From Gammaproteobacteria bacterium (GTDB lineage Bacteria; Pseudomonadota; Gammaproteobacteria; Eutrophobiales; Eutrophobiaceae), in assembly GCA_012103475.1 (NCBI GenBank), contig WLWS01000002.1, positions 682,081 to 746,080 of the forward strand: a DNA stretch of 64,000 nucleotides. The letters are read 5' to 3'. The position numbers and the translations under genes were made by a program. Below are positions 19,319-30,002 of the stretch, in pieces. The notes below the pieces were generated by a model, which saw only the letters and a program-made list of their open reading frames with translations, did no database searches and had not been told where the DNA came from. Within the stretch, counting starts at the first letter, position 1. The number at the start of each line of letters is the position of its first letter.

Positions 19319-20178
19319 TCAGGATTTCGAGAATGCCGCTTTGTGGATTTCCAAAAATTCACGGAACGAACGCGGAGCATGACCACAGACCTCGGTGAAA
19401 GTGTCTGTTTTTTTCGCACCATCATTGCTGGCGATTAGCTCAAACAAGTCGGTCACGGCCGCAACATACCAATCACCAGTTCCCCATTTTCGCAATTCAT
19501 CACAGAAAGCCTGTGAGGGAACATCAACATATGAGATTTCTCGTCCAAACACTTCAGACATCTGTGTCGCCATTTCAGTGAAAGACAGTATTTCAGGGCC
19601 GGTGATGTAATGGATTTTATTATCGTGCCCCTCTCCGGTCAGGACTTCAGCAATAAACTCCGCGACATCTGCTACGTCAATCAGGCCTGTTGAGCCATCT
19701 CGCATCGGCAAATAAAACCTATTCTCAGCAATAATAGACGCGGCTGAATGCAGCATATTCTGCATATAGAAATTAGGCCGGACTGATGTATAGGTAAGTC
19801 CGGAATCGGACAGATAGTCTTCGGCTTTGCCATGAAAATTCTTCAACAAAGCATGTGAATTAGCATCAGCTCCCGAAGCAGAGAGTTTAACCAGATGCTG
19901 TACTCCGGTTTTTTAGCGACGTCTATAAAGCGTTTTTCGTTATCCAGCTGCTCTTCAATATTTGGCATTAACATAAAGGCTTTTTCGACACCGGTCATTG
20001 CTTTTGCCAGTGACGCTTCATTGTCAAAATCTCCCTCGACTATTTCAAGGTTTGCTATCTCACTGCTGTTGAGCTTAGAAGGATCACGAAGCATTGCCCG
20101 CATTGGTACATCCTTGTTTTTTAGCGCCTGAAGTAACAGCGAGCCAGTGGTTCCGGTAACACCCGTAAGTAATATCAT
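19319..20178 (-). pseudogene. NAD(P)-binding NmrA-like SDR protein, frameshifted
   Basis: N-terminal MILLTGVTGTTGSLLLQALKNK...FIDVAKK then frame change at A6 (plus-strand T6, 19909-19914); adding one A gives AKKTGVQHLVKLSASGADANSHALLKNFHGKAEDYL, continuous with ORF 19319-19849. Confidence 0.8.
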
Positions 20179-20314
20179 GTTATAGTTTCCATCAATAATA
20201 AATTAAGAAGTATGTCAGTTTCACCTTCGAGACGTACTGTTTATCACCATTCAAATTGTTCAGCATCAGACAAAGAACGCATTGTAGTATAATTCATTAT
20301 ATTTGGCTCCTTAC

Positions 20315-21103
20315 ATGAAAAAAATTCGACTACTGATTGTCTTGCTAGGACTCTGTATTAATGCTCAGGCAGCGGAAGTGCTGAATATAGCGGTTGCCTC
20401 GAATATGTCGCATGCCTTTACTCAAATAGCTGACATCTATGAAGAACGAAGCAATTCGAAAATCAGACTCAGCGTCGGTTCATCCGGTAATTTCACCCGG
20501 CAGATTATTCAGGGTGCCCCTTATAAGATATTTTTGAGTGCTGGTACCAGCTATATCGATATGCTCAGGAAAAATGGCGTAAGCCTGATTGCTGACGTTG
20601 AATATGCACGCGGGCGTATCGGTTTTTTTATTCCCCATAACTCAACGCTGAATCAGAATAATAATTTAGACGGGATCATTAAAAAATTGTTTCACGGTCA
20701 CTATGCCCGTCTGGTCATCCCGAACCCTGAACACGCACCTTTTGGTCTTGCTGCAAGACAGGCTTTGCAAACAGGTGGAATCTGGGCTCTGAACAGAAAG
20801 AAACTACTGCCGGCCGAGAACGCTGCACAGGCAACACAGATTGCTATTAGCGGCAATGTCGACGCAGGTATTATTCCGGCATCACATGCTTTGTTACCTG
20901 AGGTTTCTGAAAAAGGTCAGTTTATTCTGATTCCGGAAAACTGGCATGAGCCGCTACAGCAGCACCTTGTTCTGTTAGCAGGTGCAAATAAGTCTGAATC
21001 CGTTTTTTTTGATTTCCTCAGGAAAGACACTGCACTAAAAATAGTTAGTCATTTCGGTTATACACTCGGGACAGAAAAGTTTGATGGATTGGCAATCCCT
21101 TGA
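20315..21103 (+). CDS. modA: Molybdate ABC transporter substrate-binding protein
   Basis: Signal peptide; LNIAVASNMSHAFTQIADIYEERSNSKIRLSVGSSGNFTRQI; followed by modB and modC. Confidence 0.9.
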   Translation: MKKIRLLIVLLGLCINAQAAEVLNIAVASNMSHAFTQIADIYEERSNSKIRLSVGSSGNFTRQIIQGAPYKIFLSAGTSYIDMLRKNGVSLIADVEYARGRIGFFIPHNSTLNQNNNLDGIIKKLFHGHYARLVIPNPEHAPFGLAARQALQTGGIWALNRKKLLPAENAAQATQIAISGNVDAGIIPASHALLPEVSEKGQFILIPENWHEPLQQHLVLLAGANKSESVFFDFLRKDTALKIVSHFGYTLGTEKFDGLAIP

Positions 21104-21752
21104 GCTCTCTCTGCTGCTCGGGATATGGACAGTCATTGTTCTTATCCCGCTTGGAATCCTGCTTGCACGCATATTAGCCTGGCGTCGATTTCCCGGCAGA
21201 AATTTTCTTCAGACATTACTCGCCTTGCCGTTGTTGTTACCACCTACGGTGCTCGGCTTTTACCTGCTCTTGCTTATGGGCAATCAGTCTTTCATTGGCA
21301 GAACTTATCAATTCATTTTTGCAGAACCACTGGTGTTCTCCTTTCAGGGCTTACTGCTAGCTTCGATTATTTTTAATATTCCCTTTGCCATACAGCCTAT
21401 GCAACGGGCATTTGAATCCATTTCGATTTCAATACGGGAAGCTGCCTGGTGTAGCGGACTAAGCGCCTGGCAGACCTTCTGGAAAATAGAACTACCGCTG
21501 GCCTGGCCCGGAATTCTTTCAGCAGGAATTTTAACCTTTGCACACACTCTCGGAGAATTCGGTGTGGTCTTGATGGTTGGTGGTAACATTGAAGGAGAAA
21601 CACGTACTATTGCTATTTCCATCTACGATCGTGTGCAGGCTTTTGATAATCAGAGCGCAGGAATCATGTCTGCTGTATTACTGATTATTGCTTTTGTCTC
21701 TATCACGAGTATTTATGTATTAAATGACAAGATAGGCCGGCGACATGACTGA
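21081..21752 (+). CDS. modB: Molybdate ABC transporter permease
   Basis: LLALPLLLPPTVLGFYLLLLMG; AHTLGEFGVVLMVGGNIEGETRTIAISIYD. Confidence 0.93.
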   Translation: MMDWQSLELSLLLGIWTVIVLIPLGILLARILAWRRFPGRNFLQTLLALPLLLPPTVLGFYLLLLMGNQSFIGRTYQFIFAEPLVFSFQGLLLASIIFNIPFAIQPMQRAFESISISIREAAWCSGLSAWQTFWKIELPLAWPGILSAGILTFAHTLGEFGVVLMVGGNIEGETRTIAISIYDRVQAFDNQSAGIMSAVLLIIAFVSITSIYVLNDKIGRRHD

Positions 21753-22845
21753 ACAAAGCCTGGCACTATCTTTGAATCAACTTTCCCCTATTCCGCTTGA
21801 TGTCGAGCTTTCCTGTAAGACAGGAGAAATATTGGTCATTCTCGGTCCCTCTGGTTCTGGAAAGACCACTGTTTTGAGAAGTATCGCCGGCCTCTATACA
21901 CCGAAAACCGGAAAAATTAGTAGTAATGGTAGCAGCTGGTTTGACACAGAAAAAAAAGTGAACCTTTCCATTCAGCAAAGAAAGGTGGGGTTTGTGTTTC
22001 AGGAATATGCCCTGTTTCCGCATCTGACAGCACTGGATAATATCCGTACCGCCTTGCCGAATGCCGAGTATTCTGCGCAATTACTTAAAGCAGAAGAGCT
22101 ACTGGAAAGAGTCAATATGCAGGGGCTTGGAGATCGCTATCCCAACCAGTTGTCAGGTGGTCAGCAGCAGCGTGTCGCATTGGCCAGAGCACTGGCCCGG
22201 GATCCTCGTGTCCTGCTGCTGGATGAACCCTTTTCCGCTGTTGACCAACAAACCCGGCGCAAACTGGTACGCGAACTACTACAACTACGTGAACAAGTGA
22301 ATATTCCAATTATTCATGTGACTCATGATCTTAATGAAGCACGTCGCATTGCTGATCGAATTTGTATTATTCACCGTGGTAATACTCTGCAAATCGATAC
22401 ACCACAAAACATTATGGCCAGACCACTTAACCGGAATGTTGCGCACCTGGTTGGTCATTACAATGTCTTCAGAGCAAACATTGAACAGCATGACGAAGCT
22501 GAGAAACTCACCTATCTGCGCTGGCACGATTACCTGCTTGAGACAAATTATCGTCCTGAGTTCGAAAAAGGCCAGGAAGTAAGCTGGGTTATTCCCGCTG
22601 AAAATTTAATTTTGCACAGACGTGACAGACCCTCTAAAGGGGAAAGAGAGAACCCGGTAAGCGGCGCGATTGAAGAATTTATTCCTATGGGTGAAACTGT
22701 ACTGGTAACAATAAAGGTAACTAACAGCGACGAAATACTGACTATGAGTGTTCCCACGCATGTGGCACAGCGAAATGCAATTCAAAAAGGTGGCGATTTG
22801 TCCGTCTCCCTGCTTGGCCAGGGTATTCATCTCATGAAAGAATAA
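21745..22845 (+). CDS. modC: Molybdate ABC transporter ATP-binding protein with C-terminal TOBE-like domain
   Basis: GPSGSGKTT Walker A, LSGGQQQRVALARAL, LLLDEPFSAVD; overlaps modB. Confidence 0.93.
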   Translation: MTEQSLALSLNQLSPIPLDVELSCKTGEILVILGPSGSGKTTVLRSIAGLYTPKTGKISSNGSSWFDTEKKVNLSIQQRKVGFVFQEYALFPHLTALDNIRTALPNAEYSAQLLKAEELLERVNMQGLGDRYPNQLSGGQQQRVALARALARDPRVLLLDEPFSAVDQQTRRKLVRELLQLREQVNIPIIHVTHDLNEARRIADRICIIHRGNTLQIDTPQNIMARPLNRNVAHLVGHYNVFRANIEQHDEAEKLTYLRWHDYLLETNYRPEFEKGQEVSWVIPAENLILHRRDRPSKGERENPVSGAIEEFIPMGETVLVTIKVTNSDEILTMSVPTHVAQRNAIQKGGDLSVSLLGQGIHLMKE

Positions 22846-22883
22846 GACAACAGGATAAGCTTGATAGACATCAAGGTTTCGTT

Positions 22884-23981
22884 ATGAGCACAATAATATT
22901 CAGACAATTATTTGATCAGGACTCCTCTACATACACTTATTTGCTGGCAGATAAGGATAGCGGCGAGGCTGTGATTATTGATTCCGTGTTTGAACAGTGT
23001 CGGAGAGACCGGGCGCTGCTGAAAGAATTGAATCTGGAACTCAAGCATGTGATTGACACCCATTGTCATGCTGATCATGTCACTGCCAGCTGGTTAATGA
23101 GTCAGCATACCGGTGCTAAAATCGGTGTCTCTGCAAATGCGGATGTTGCCGGTGCCGATAACTATTTTAAGCATGGCGATGAAATTAGGTTCGGGGCTCG
23201 CTACCTGCAGGCTCGTTCTACACCCGGTCACACCAATGGCTGCATGACCTATGTACTCGATGATGAAAGTATGGCGTTTACAGGAGACGCGTTGCTGATA
23301 CGAGGCTGCGGTCGCACCGATTTTCAGCAGGGTGACGCGCATACCCTGTACAAATCGATTCACGAAAACATATTCACACTACCGGACTCGAGCCAGATTT
23401 ATCCGGGACATGACTATCGTGGGTTGATGTCCAGCACAGTCAAAGAAGAAAAAAAGTACAACTCCCGCCTTGGTGGCAATGTCAGTGCAGAAGATTTTAG
23501 TGGTTACATGGACAATCTTGGACTCGCACACCCACGAAAACTGGACATAGCCGTACCTGCAAACCTTAAATCGGGTAGACCAGAGAATGGTGAACTACCC
23601 GAATCCGAACCTCAATGGGCCCCACTGTCATTTACCTTTGGTGGCATCTGGGAAATTGATGCGAACTGGTTGGTGGACAATCTGAAAGCTGTGCAAGTTG
23701 TGGATGTCAGAGAGCAGGAAGAATTTGATGGCCCGCTCGGTCACATTGCCGATGCGATTCTTGTTCCGCTTAGAACATTGAAGGAAAAACTTCAGGATCT
23801 GGACACAAAAAAACCTGTAATTGCCGTCTGCCGTTCCGGTGCCCGATCTGCACAAGCCACCAATATTATGTCTCAAGCCGGCCTCGCGAACGTGGCTAAC
23901 TTACATGGTGGCATGTTGCACTGGAATGATCTCGGACTTCCAGTGGCTGGTAATAGCCTGGATCCTGATTTTCAAATCTGA
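22884..23981 (+). CDS. MBL-fold persulfide dioxygenase-like hydrolase fused to a rhodanese domain
   Basis: THCHADHVTASW, STPGHTNGCMTYV, TGDALLIRGCGRTDFQQGD, PGHDYRG; C-terminal rhodanese with VCRSGARSAQA. Confidence 0.88.
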   Translation: MSTIIFRQLFDQDSSTYTYLLADKDSGEAVIIDSVFEQCRRDRALLKELNLELKHVIDTHCHADHVTASWLMSQHTGAKIGVSANADVAGADNYFKHGDEIRFGARYLQARSTPGHTNGCMTYVLDDESMAFTGDALLIRGCGRTDFQQGDAHTLYKSIHENIFTLPDSSQIYPGHDYRGLMSSTVKEEKKYNSRLGGNVSAEDFSGYMDNLGLAHPRKLDIAVPANLKSGRPENGELPESEPQWAPLSFTFGGIWEIDANWLVDNLKAVQVVDVREQEEFDGPLGHIADAILVPLRTLKEKLQDLDTKKPVIAVCRSGARSAQATNIMSQAGLANVANLHGGMLHWNDLGLPVAGNSLDPDFQI

Positions 23982-23998
23982 TCCAGAAGTTTACGCAC

Positions 23999-24766
23999 TC
24001 AAAGTAGAAAGGCCAGGTCGTAGCGGCAACAAATTGCATCATCCTCAAAGTTAAAAGCCAGCTCGCTGTAATCCTTAGGCATATTCTCCGCCAGCAGGAT
24101 TTTGTCTCTGACACGTTTTGGTCTGCTCAGGAAAACCAGATCGGTAGGAGCCACTTCTTCATGAGAGGCATTATCGAAATAGGCCTCAGTCGTCAGCACA
24201 CCATGTTCCTCATGTCGCATTTTCATATGAATATGCGCTGCTCTTGGAATACCACGATGATCAGATCCCGGGAGCCCCGCTAAAAAATACCAGCGAGGTC
24301 GAATCGTCTTGAAGAAATAGTATCCTTCCTGGTTTGTTTTTACCTTGGCAAAATAGCCAAAATTCGGATCAAGTTGATCCTGACCCCAGCCACGGGGATG
24401 TTTGTAATTACCGTTATAATCCGTGTGCCAGATTTCCACTACCGCATTTGGCAAGGGCCTTCCCTGTCTGCTGAATATCTGACCAAACAAATAGAGCGTA
24501 GTCCCTTTTGCTTTGCCTTTCTCTCCGGTTTTCGTAAGGTCATTATTCCAGGGAATCTCTACCGGTGGATATAAAGGTCCATCTTCGGTCATACCGATAA
24601 AAGGGATATCTTCATCTCCAAAAATAACATCTTCGATCTTCTCGGTTTTTGTCTGCTCCGCGTTAGCAGTTAATGAAATACCGGTAATACCTGCCAGTCC
24701 TGCAGTTTGCCCTGCCATGGCAATAAATTCTCTACGAGACAAATCCTGCTTTATCTTTTTCATCAT
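23999..24766 (-). CDS. Intradiol ring-cleavage dioxygenase-like protein with Tat-type leader
   Basis: SRREFIAMAGQTAGLAGITG leader; VEIWHTDYNGNYKHPRGWGQDQLDPNFGYFAKVKTNQEGYYFFKTIRPRWY...PRAAHIHMKM. Confidence 0.8.
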   Translation of the reverse strand: MMKKIKQDLSRREFIAMAGQTAGLAGITGISLTANAEQTKTEKIEDVIFGDEDIPFIGMTEDGPLYPPVEIPWNNDLTKTGEKGKAKGTTLYLFGQIFSRQGRPLPNAVVEIWHTDYNGNYKHPRGWGQDQLDPNFGYFAKVKTNQEGYYFFKTIRPRWYFLAGLPGSDHRGIPRAAHIHMKMRHEEHGVLTTEAYFDNASHEEVAPTDLVFLSRPKRVRDKILLAENMPKDYSELAFNFEDDAICCRYDLAFLL

Positions 24767-24775
24767 AATTTCCTT

Positions 24776-25198
24776 TCATTTGCATTCGTACATTCTGGTC
24801 ATACGCTCGATTGAATCTGCAACAATTTCCTTCAACGCTTCCACATCAATATCGGAAAGCCGCTTAATATAAAGACAGGACACGCTGTGTTTGTGTTTGC
24901 CCAGTTTTGCCAGCTGTTTTTTGTATTTTGAAAATCCGGGCATGATGTAAATACTGATATTTTGCTTACGGGGCGAAAACCCGGTTACCGGCCAGTCCCC
25001 CTCTCTTCCTGATTTGTATTTATAATGATATTCACCAAAGCCAACAATACTGTCGCCCCACATCGCCGCACGTTTACCACTGAGTTTGCGCATCATTGTC
25101 GCAAGTTGTTTACAGTCCTTTTTCTTTTCACTATCTTCAATCGAATCGATAAATTCTCTAACACTGGCTTTGTTCTTTTTCGTCTTTAGTTCCGACAT
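24776..25198 (-). CDS. DUF1801-type protein
   Basis: MRKLSGKRAAMWGDSIVGFGEYHYKYKSGREGDWPVTGFSPRKQNISIYIMPGF. Confidence 0.8.
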   Translation of the reverse strand: MSELKTKKNKASVREFIDSIEDSEKKKDCKQLATMMRKLSGKRAAMWGDSIVGFGEYHYKYKSGREGDWPVTGFSPRKQNISIYIMPGFSKYKKQLAKLGKHKHSVSCLYIKRLSDIDVEALKEIVADSIERMTRMYECK

Positions 25199-25201
25199 TA
25201 C

Positions 25202-25993
25202 CTAGCCCAGATCGATTTCTATATCTGCCTTCATGTATTTAACAGCATGACCGGCAATCGCAACACGTGAACCTTTAACACTGCATTTCAAATCACCGCC
25301 TCTTTTCGAAATTTGTTTTGCACGCATTGTTGTCCTAGAGAGCCTGTCCGCCCAGAACGGGGTTAAAACGCAATGCGCTGAACCAGTCACCGGATCTTCA
25401 TCGATACCGAAGCGAGGTGCGAAGAAACGACTGACGAAATCGACTTCATCACCGGGAGCGGTGACCAGGATCCCACGGGTATCTATCTCTGCCATTAACT
25501 TAAAATCAGGTGCGATTTTTCTTACCTCAGTTTCCGACTCGAGCAGAACTACGTAATCTTCGTTGCTGAAGACATCGACTGGGCCAATTCCAAGTGACTT
25601 AAAGAGCCTGGCGGGCGCTTCACATTTAATGGGCATCTTGCTTGGAAAATCCATTTCCAGTTCGCCGTCTGTATGTCGCTCGACAAAAAGATCCCCTTCT
25701 CTCGTACTAAATCGAATTTTATCGCCCTGATAATCAAGCAGATTGAATAATACGTAAGCAGAAGCCAGTGTCGCATGACCACAAAGATCGACTTCTGTAG
25801 CCGGTGTAAACCAGCGCAGATGAAAGCCATCATCTTCTGGTATAAAGAAGGCCGTTTCTGACAGGTTGTTTTCAATCGCAATCGCCTGCATGACTTCATC
25901 GGGCAACCATTGCGCAAGTGGGCAGACTGCGGCAGGGTTTCCTGAAAATACCCTGCTGGTAAAGGCATCGATCTGGTACATCGTAATTTTCAT
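25202..25993 (-). CDS. PhzF family isomerase/epimerase
   Basis: IDAFTSRVFSGNPAAVCPLAQWLPDEVMQAIAIENNLSETAFF...LRWFTPATEVDLCGHATLASAYV. Confidence 0.93.
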   Translation of the reverse strand: MKITMYQIDAFTSRVFSGNPAAVCPLAQWLPDEVMQAIAIENNLSETAFFIPEDDGFHLRWFTPATEVDLCGHATLASAYVLFNLLDYQGDKIRFSTREGDLFVERHTDGELEMDFPSKMPIKCEAPARLFKSLGIGPVDVFSNEDYVVLLESETEVRKIAPDFKLMAEIDTRGILVTAPGDEVDFVSRFFAPRFGIDEDPVTGSAHCVLTPFWADRLSRTTMRAKQISKRGGDLKCSVKGSRVAIAGHAVKYMKADIEIDLG

Positions 25994-25997
25994 ATGA

Positions 25998-28676
25998 TTA
26001 CTCCGTAAGCAGCGCTTTCATTGCAATACAGCGTTGATCTTCCTGCAAAGCAATTCTCAATGCTTTTACCGTGCCGAGTGATGCCTGACTATTGTCTGTT
26101 ATTGCTTTTTCCAGTTCGGCATTACTATCAGCAGTGCAGTAACCTCTGATTAGATAACGATTATAGAAGCGCAAATATTGCTGGTCTTTTTGGGTGTCAA
26201 GAACGCTCAGTTTCTCTAATGCTTTGGCTAAAAGTGCTTGCCTGTACTCCACATGATGCGCCGGGTACAGTGTTCCCATTGCGGCGCGTAATTTCGCCAG
26301 CTCCAGGTTGGTTGTTTCATCCTGAATTTCCGCCAGCCAGACCTGTTTGTTATTCAAATCCGGCGCGGCCGATTGGGCGGAGACATGTGCCTTGGCACCT
26401 GTGTTTGAAGGATCTCTGACCAGTTCACGATTGAGAATATCTTCGATACCTGTATGGGCGTGCGTGGCAAGTCGTACTACCAGAGCCCAGCGACGATCCT
26501 GATCCAAAGTAAAGCCGGCAATACTGTTTTCTCCCTGCAGCAAAGCTTTTAATCTAGCCAGTCCTGCACTGCTGTGAACAATCGAGGCATAGTGATCAAA
26601 CCAGAGTTTTTGCAGATCCGGGTTGTCTTTAGAGCCCTGAACTTTTTCCCAGGCCAGCGCTTCGAAACGCTCCTGAAACAATTCTCTAGAGTTGTCAGCC
26701 GTGGCCTGAAACAGGTGCAGATAGGCTATCGTGCCGCCAATAGTTCCCATCACCTGATTCAAGGTTTTCAGATCACTCTCTTGCGTAATATTCGCCAGTA
26801 CAATTTCAGCATAATCAGTGATCGGTAGCTGCGCATCTCGCACAGCTTCCCACAAATTCCGCCATAGCATTGAACGCAGCATCGGATCGTCAAAGCCATT
26901 AATATTGTTTTTCAGCAAAGCAACTTCTTTTTCAGGTAATCCAATTTTTGCAAAGCCCCAGTCTTCGTAGTTTGGATAAATAAAATCCGGACAGGCTTTT
27001 GTAGTCAGTTCCGAAATATTTGTGCTGTCTCCTGATATGACCACCGATAGCGAGTCCTGTAATTGCATACGCCTGTTTTCATCAGCTTTGTACAAGCCCA
27101 ATTTAAGTCGATGTTCACGTAATTCCTGATCGTCCGCTGGCATAGCCTCCTGCAGAATCTGAATAGCATTTATCTTGCCGTCCTCACACTGGTAGTCTGC
27201 CGTCACCCTGTTGGTTCCCTTGGTATACAGCCATTGTCGCGTCCATTCATCGAGATCACGGTCTGCCGCACGCGCCATCGAAGACATAAAATCTTCCAGC
27301 TCGCTATTTTCAAAGGATTTGGTTTTCAGATATTCGCTAACGCCTTTACGAAACACTTCCTGTTCTATCAGATACGACAGTTGCTTGAGAACGGAAGCGC
27401 CCTTCCCATAAGTAATTCCATCAAAATTGGCAAAGCCGCTGTCTGTATTATTAACCGGCAATTCAATAGGATGATTGGTTACCTGTTCATCAGTGTTGTA
27501 AGCCCAGAGCTTGGTACGGGAATAAAAACTATGCCAGGCCCGCTTGAAAGACGTCGCTTCCGTAGCCGAGAGGTAGGCCATATAGGTTGCAAAACTCTCA
27601 TTCAGCCACAGACCATTCCACCAGCGCATTGTCACCAGATTACCAAACCACATGTGGGCCATTTCATGCAGGATCACATTAGCAATACGTTCCCTTTCCT
27701 CCATGGTGTAGTCACCGCGTTTTATATAACGCTCGGAAAAAGTCACCGCACCCACATTTTCCATTGCTCCGGAATTGAAATCAGGAACAATAAGCTGATC
27801 ATACTTATGAAAGGGGTAGTCGACCTCGAAGTACTTTTGAAAAAAATCAAAACCCTGTCTGGATATTTCAAACCAGTGTTCTTCTTCAACGTATTGCGCC
27901 AGAGTTTTTCGCGCCATCAGACGCATAGGAATATCTCCGGCCATATCTTCCCAGATCACATAAGGGCCAGCATGCAGGGAAAATATATAAGTACTGAATT
28001 TATCACTGGCCGGAAAACGCCATAACTTCCGCTCGCCTTTCTCTTCAATGGCAAATTCCCGCTGTGCCGTGATTACCTGCCAGTCACCCGGCGCTTCTAC
28101 TTCTATGTGGTATGTCGCCTTTATATCCGGCTGGTCAAATGCGGGGAAGATCCGATTGGCGTCATAGGGTTCCAGATCTGAATAAATGTAGGCATTGCCA
28201 TCTTCCGGATCAATCGAGCGATACAAACCGGAACCCGTTTTCGAATAAGGGTGGCTGAATTCAATGTCGAGCTTTTGCTGGCCAATTTCAAGAATGTCTT
28301 TATCGATAGTGATAAACCAGTTGTTGTAAGCGAATTCGATTTGTTCACCATTCAGACTGATTTTTTGAACCGAACCATCAGTAAAATCAATAGTCAGATC
28401 CTGCTCAGTATTCAGAAGCTCAAAACTGATTTCCTGTTTACCCTGAAAATCCTCATCGTCCGCAGAGAGACTGAAAAACTGTGTGTAAGCAACCTTATCT
28501 ACCTGCTTACTGCGTAATTTAGAATAGTCTTCGTTAAGATAACTGACTTCAGCTCGCTTGTAAGCTGCAGTATTTTCTGACTGTTTTGTTGTCTCCTGTT
28601 TCTGTTCAGCCGCGTCATCTGAGCAGGCTGTAAAAAAAAGCAGGCAAACAAGAATAGAATATTTCCAATCATACAT
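25998..28676 (-). CDS. pepN: M1 family aminopeptidase N (lipoprotein)
   Basis: GAMENVGAVTF, HEMAHMWFGNLVTMRWWNGLWLNESFA; lipobox LLFFTACS; start placed at MYDWKYS. Confidence 0.92.
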   Translation of the reverse strand: MYDWKYSILVCLLFFTACSDDAAEQKQETTKQSENTAAYKRAEVSYLNEDYSKLRSKQVDKVAYTQFFSLSADDEDFQGKQEISFELLNTEQDLTIDFTDGSVQKISLNGEQIEFAYNNWFITIDKDILEIGQQKLDIEFSHPYSKTGSGLYRSIDPEDGNAYIYSDLEPYDANRIFPAFDQPDIKATYHIEVEAPGDWQVITAQREFAIEEKGERKLWRFPASDKFSTYIFSLHAGPYVIWEDMAGDIPMRLMARKTLAQYVEEEHWFEISRQGFDFFQKYFEVDYPFHKYDQLIVPDFNSGAMENVGAVTFSERYIKRGDYTMEERERIANVILHEMAHMWFGNLVTMRWWNGLWLNESFATYMAYLSATEATSFKRAWHSFYSRTKLWAYNTDEQVTNHPIELPVNNTDSGFANFDGITYGKGASVLKQLSYLIEQEVFRKGVSEYLKTKSFENSELEDFMSSMARAADRDLDEWTRQWLYTKGTNRVTADYQCEDGKINAIQILQEAMPADDQELREHRLKLGLYKADENRRMQLQDSLSVVISGDSTNISELTTKACPDFIYPNYEDWGFAKIGLPEKEVALLKNNINGFDDPMLRSMLWRNLWEAVRDAQLPITDYAEIVLANITQESDLKTLNQVMGTIGGTIAYLHLFQATADNSRELFQERFEALAWEKVQGSKDNPDLQKLWFDHYASIVHSSAGLARLKALLQGENSIAGFTLDQDRRWALVVRLATHAHTGIEDILNRELVRDPSNTGAKAHVSAQSAAPDLNNKQVWLAEIQDETTNLELAKLRAAMGTLYPAHHVEYRQALLAKALEKLSVLDTQKDQQYLRFYNRYLIRGYCTADSNAELEKAITDNSQASLGTVKALRIALQEDQRCIAMKALLTE

Positions 28677-28816
28677 TTGGGTTAATCTCCCTCTGAAATT
28701 CTGAACATTAGAACTCGGAGAAATTAATATATTTATTAATTTCAATAGCTTATTTGAGCTCTGGAATAGCCTTATGTTACCTTAGAACACTTTTTATTTC
28801 ACAGGATAAGTAGCGT

Positions 28817-29980
28817 ATGAAAAATGGCAAGGGTCCCCTGAAAGGTTTTCGGTTTATCGAAGTGGCCGGAATAGGTCCGACTCAGTTATGCGGTATGTTA
28901 CTGGCTGATATGGGTGCCGAGATCATTCGGGTTGAAAGAATCAATACTGTTGATCTTGGTGTTGGCATGGAGGAGAAATACAACCTGATGAATAGAAGTC
29001 GACGCTCTGTCGCCATCAACCTCAAAGATGCACGCGGCCGCGAGTTGCTACTTGAATTATGTAAACAAGCTGATGCGCTATTCGAAGGCTTTCGGCCAGG
29101 CGTAATGGAACGTCTGGGCCTTGGGCCGGAACAGTGTATGAAACAGAATGCCAAATTGGTCTATGGACGAATGACAGGCTGGGGGCAGGAAGGGCCGCTC
29201 GCACAAGCAGCGGGACACGACCCGAATTACATCAGCATTGCCGGCGCTCTCGGACTGATTGGTGATGATGGAAATGGCCCGACATATCCCTTGAATATTA
29301 TTGGTGATTTCGGGGGAGGCGCCCTTTATCTTGCTATGGGTATGCTAGCCGCTCTTCTGGAAACAACTAAATCAGGTAAAGGCCAGGTAGTAGATGCAGC
29401 AATGATTGATGGCGTCGCTTCCTTACTCACCTATTTTTATAGTCTGCAGGAGGCTGGCGAATGGAGCAGAGAGAGAGGTAAAAACGTTCTTGATGGCGGA
29501 GCGCACTTCCTCAGGCCCTATAGAACTTCGGATGATCAATATATTGTTGTGGGTGCTCTTGAGGCGCGTTTTTATGAGAACCTTCTGGATACTCTGGAAA
29601 TAGACGATTCCGATTTACGTAACAATCAGATGGACAAGACAAACTGGCCTCAATTCAGAGAAAAATTACAAAATATATTTTCTACTAAGACAAGAGATGA
29701 GTGGCTGGAAATATTTTCTGATTCTGAAAGTTGTTTTTCACCGGTTCTCAGCCTTCAAGAAGCCACTCGTCACCCTCATGCACTGGAAAGAAACAGTTAC
29801 ATTGACGTTGCCGGAATTACACAGCCGGCGCCAGCGCCGAGATTCAGTCGGACGCCATCGAATATTCAATCTCCTCCAGCCGAAATAGGTGAACACACCA
29901 TAGATTGTCTTTCAGATTGGGGAATTGACAGAACGCTAATTGATAAACTACTAAAAACCGAAATCATCATGCAGTCTTAA
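28817..29980 (+). CDS. CaiB/BaiF CoA-transferase family protein (alpha-methylacyl-CoA racemase-like)
   Basis: LKGFRFIEVAGIGPTQLCGMLLADMGAEIIRVER...NRSRRSVAINLKD...FEGFRPGVMERLGLGPEQ...GRMTGWGQEGPLAQAAGHDPNYISIAGAL. Confidence 0.93.
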   Translation: MKNGKGPLKGFRFIEVAGIGPTQLCGMLLADMGAEIIRVERINTVDLGVGMEEKYNLMNRSRRSVAINLKDARGRELLLELCKQADALFEGFRPGVMERLGLGPEQCMKQNAKLVYGRMTGWGQEGPLAQAAGHDPNYISIAGALGLIGDDGNGPTYPLNIIGDFGGGALYLAMGMLAALLETTKSGKGQVVDAAMIDGVASLLTYFYSLQEAGEWSRERGKNVLDGGAHFLRPYRTSDDQYIVVGALEARFYENLLDTLEIDDSDLRNNQMDKTNWPQFREKLQNIFSTKTRDEWLEIFSDSESCFSPVLSLQEATRHPHALERNSYIDVAGITQPAPAPRFSRTPSNIQSPPAEIGEHTIDCLSDWGIDRTLIDKLLKTEIIMQS

Positions 29981-30002
29981 TTAACGCCACACCTTGACTA
30001 AA

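Noticed and set aside
20179-20314. ModE-type operator upstream of modA
   Set aside because: No convincing match to the ModE palindrome in the 130-bp intergenic region
27234-28025. 263-aa plus-strand ORF antisense to M1 aminopeptidase
   Set aside because: Fully inside a strongly conserved minus-strand gene; composition and lack of recognisable motifs indicate a shadow ORF
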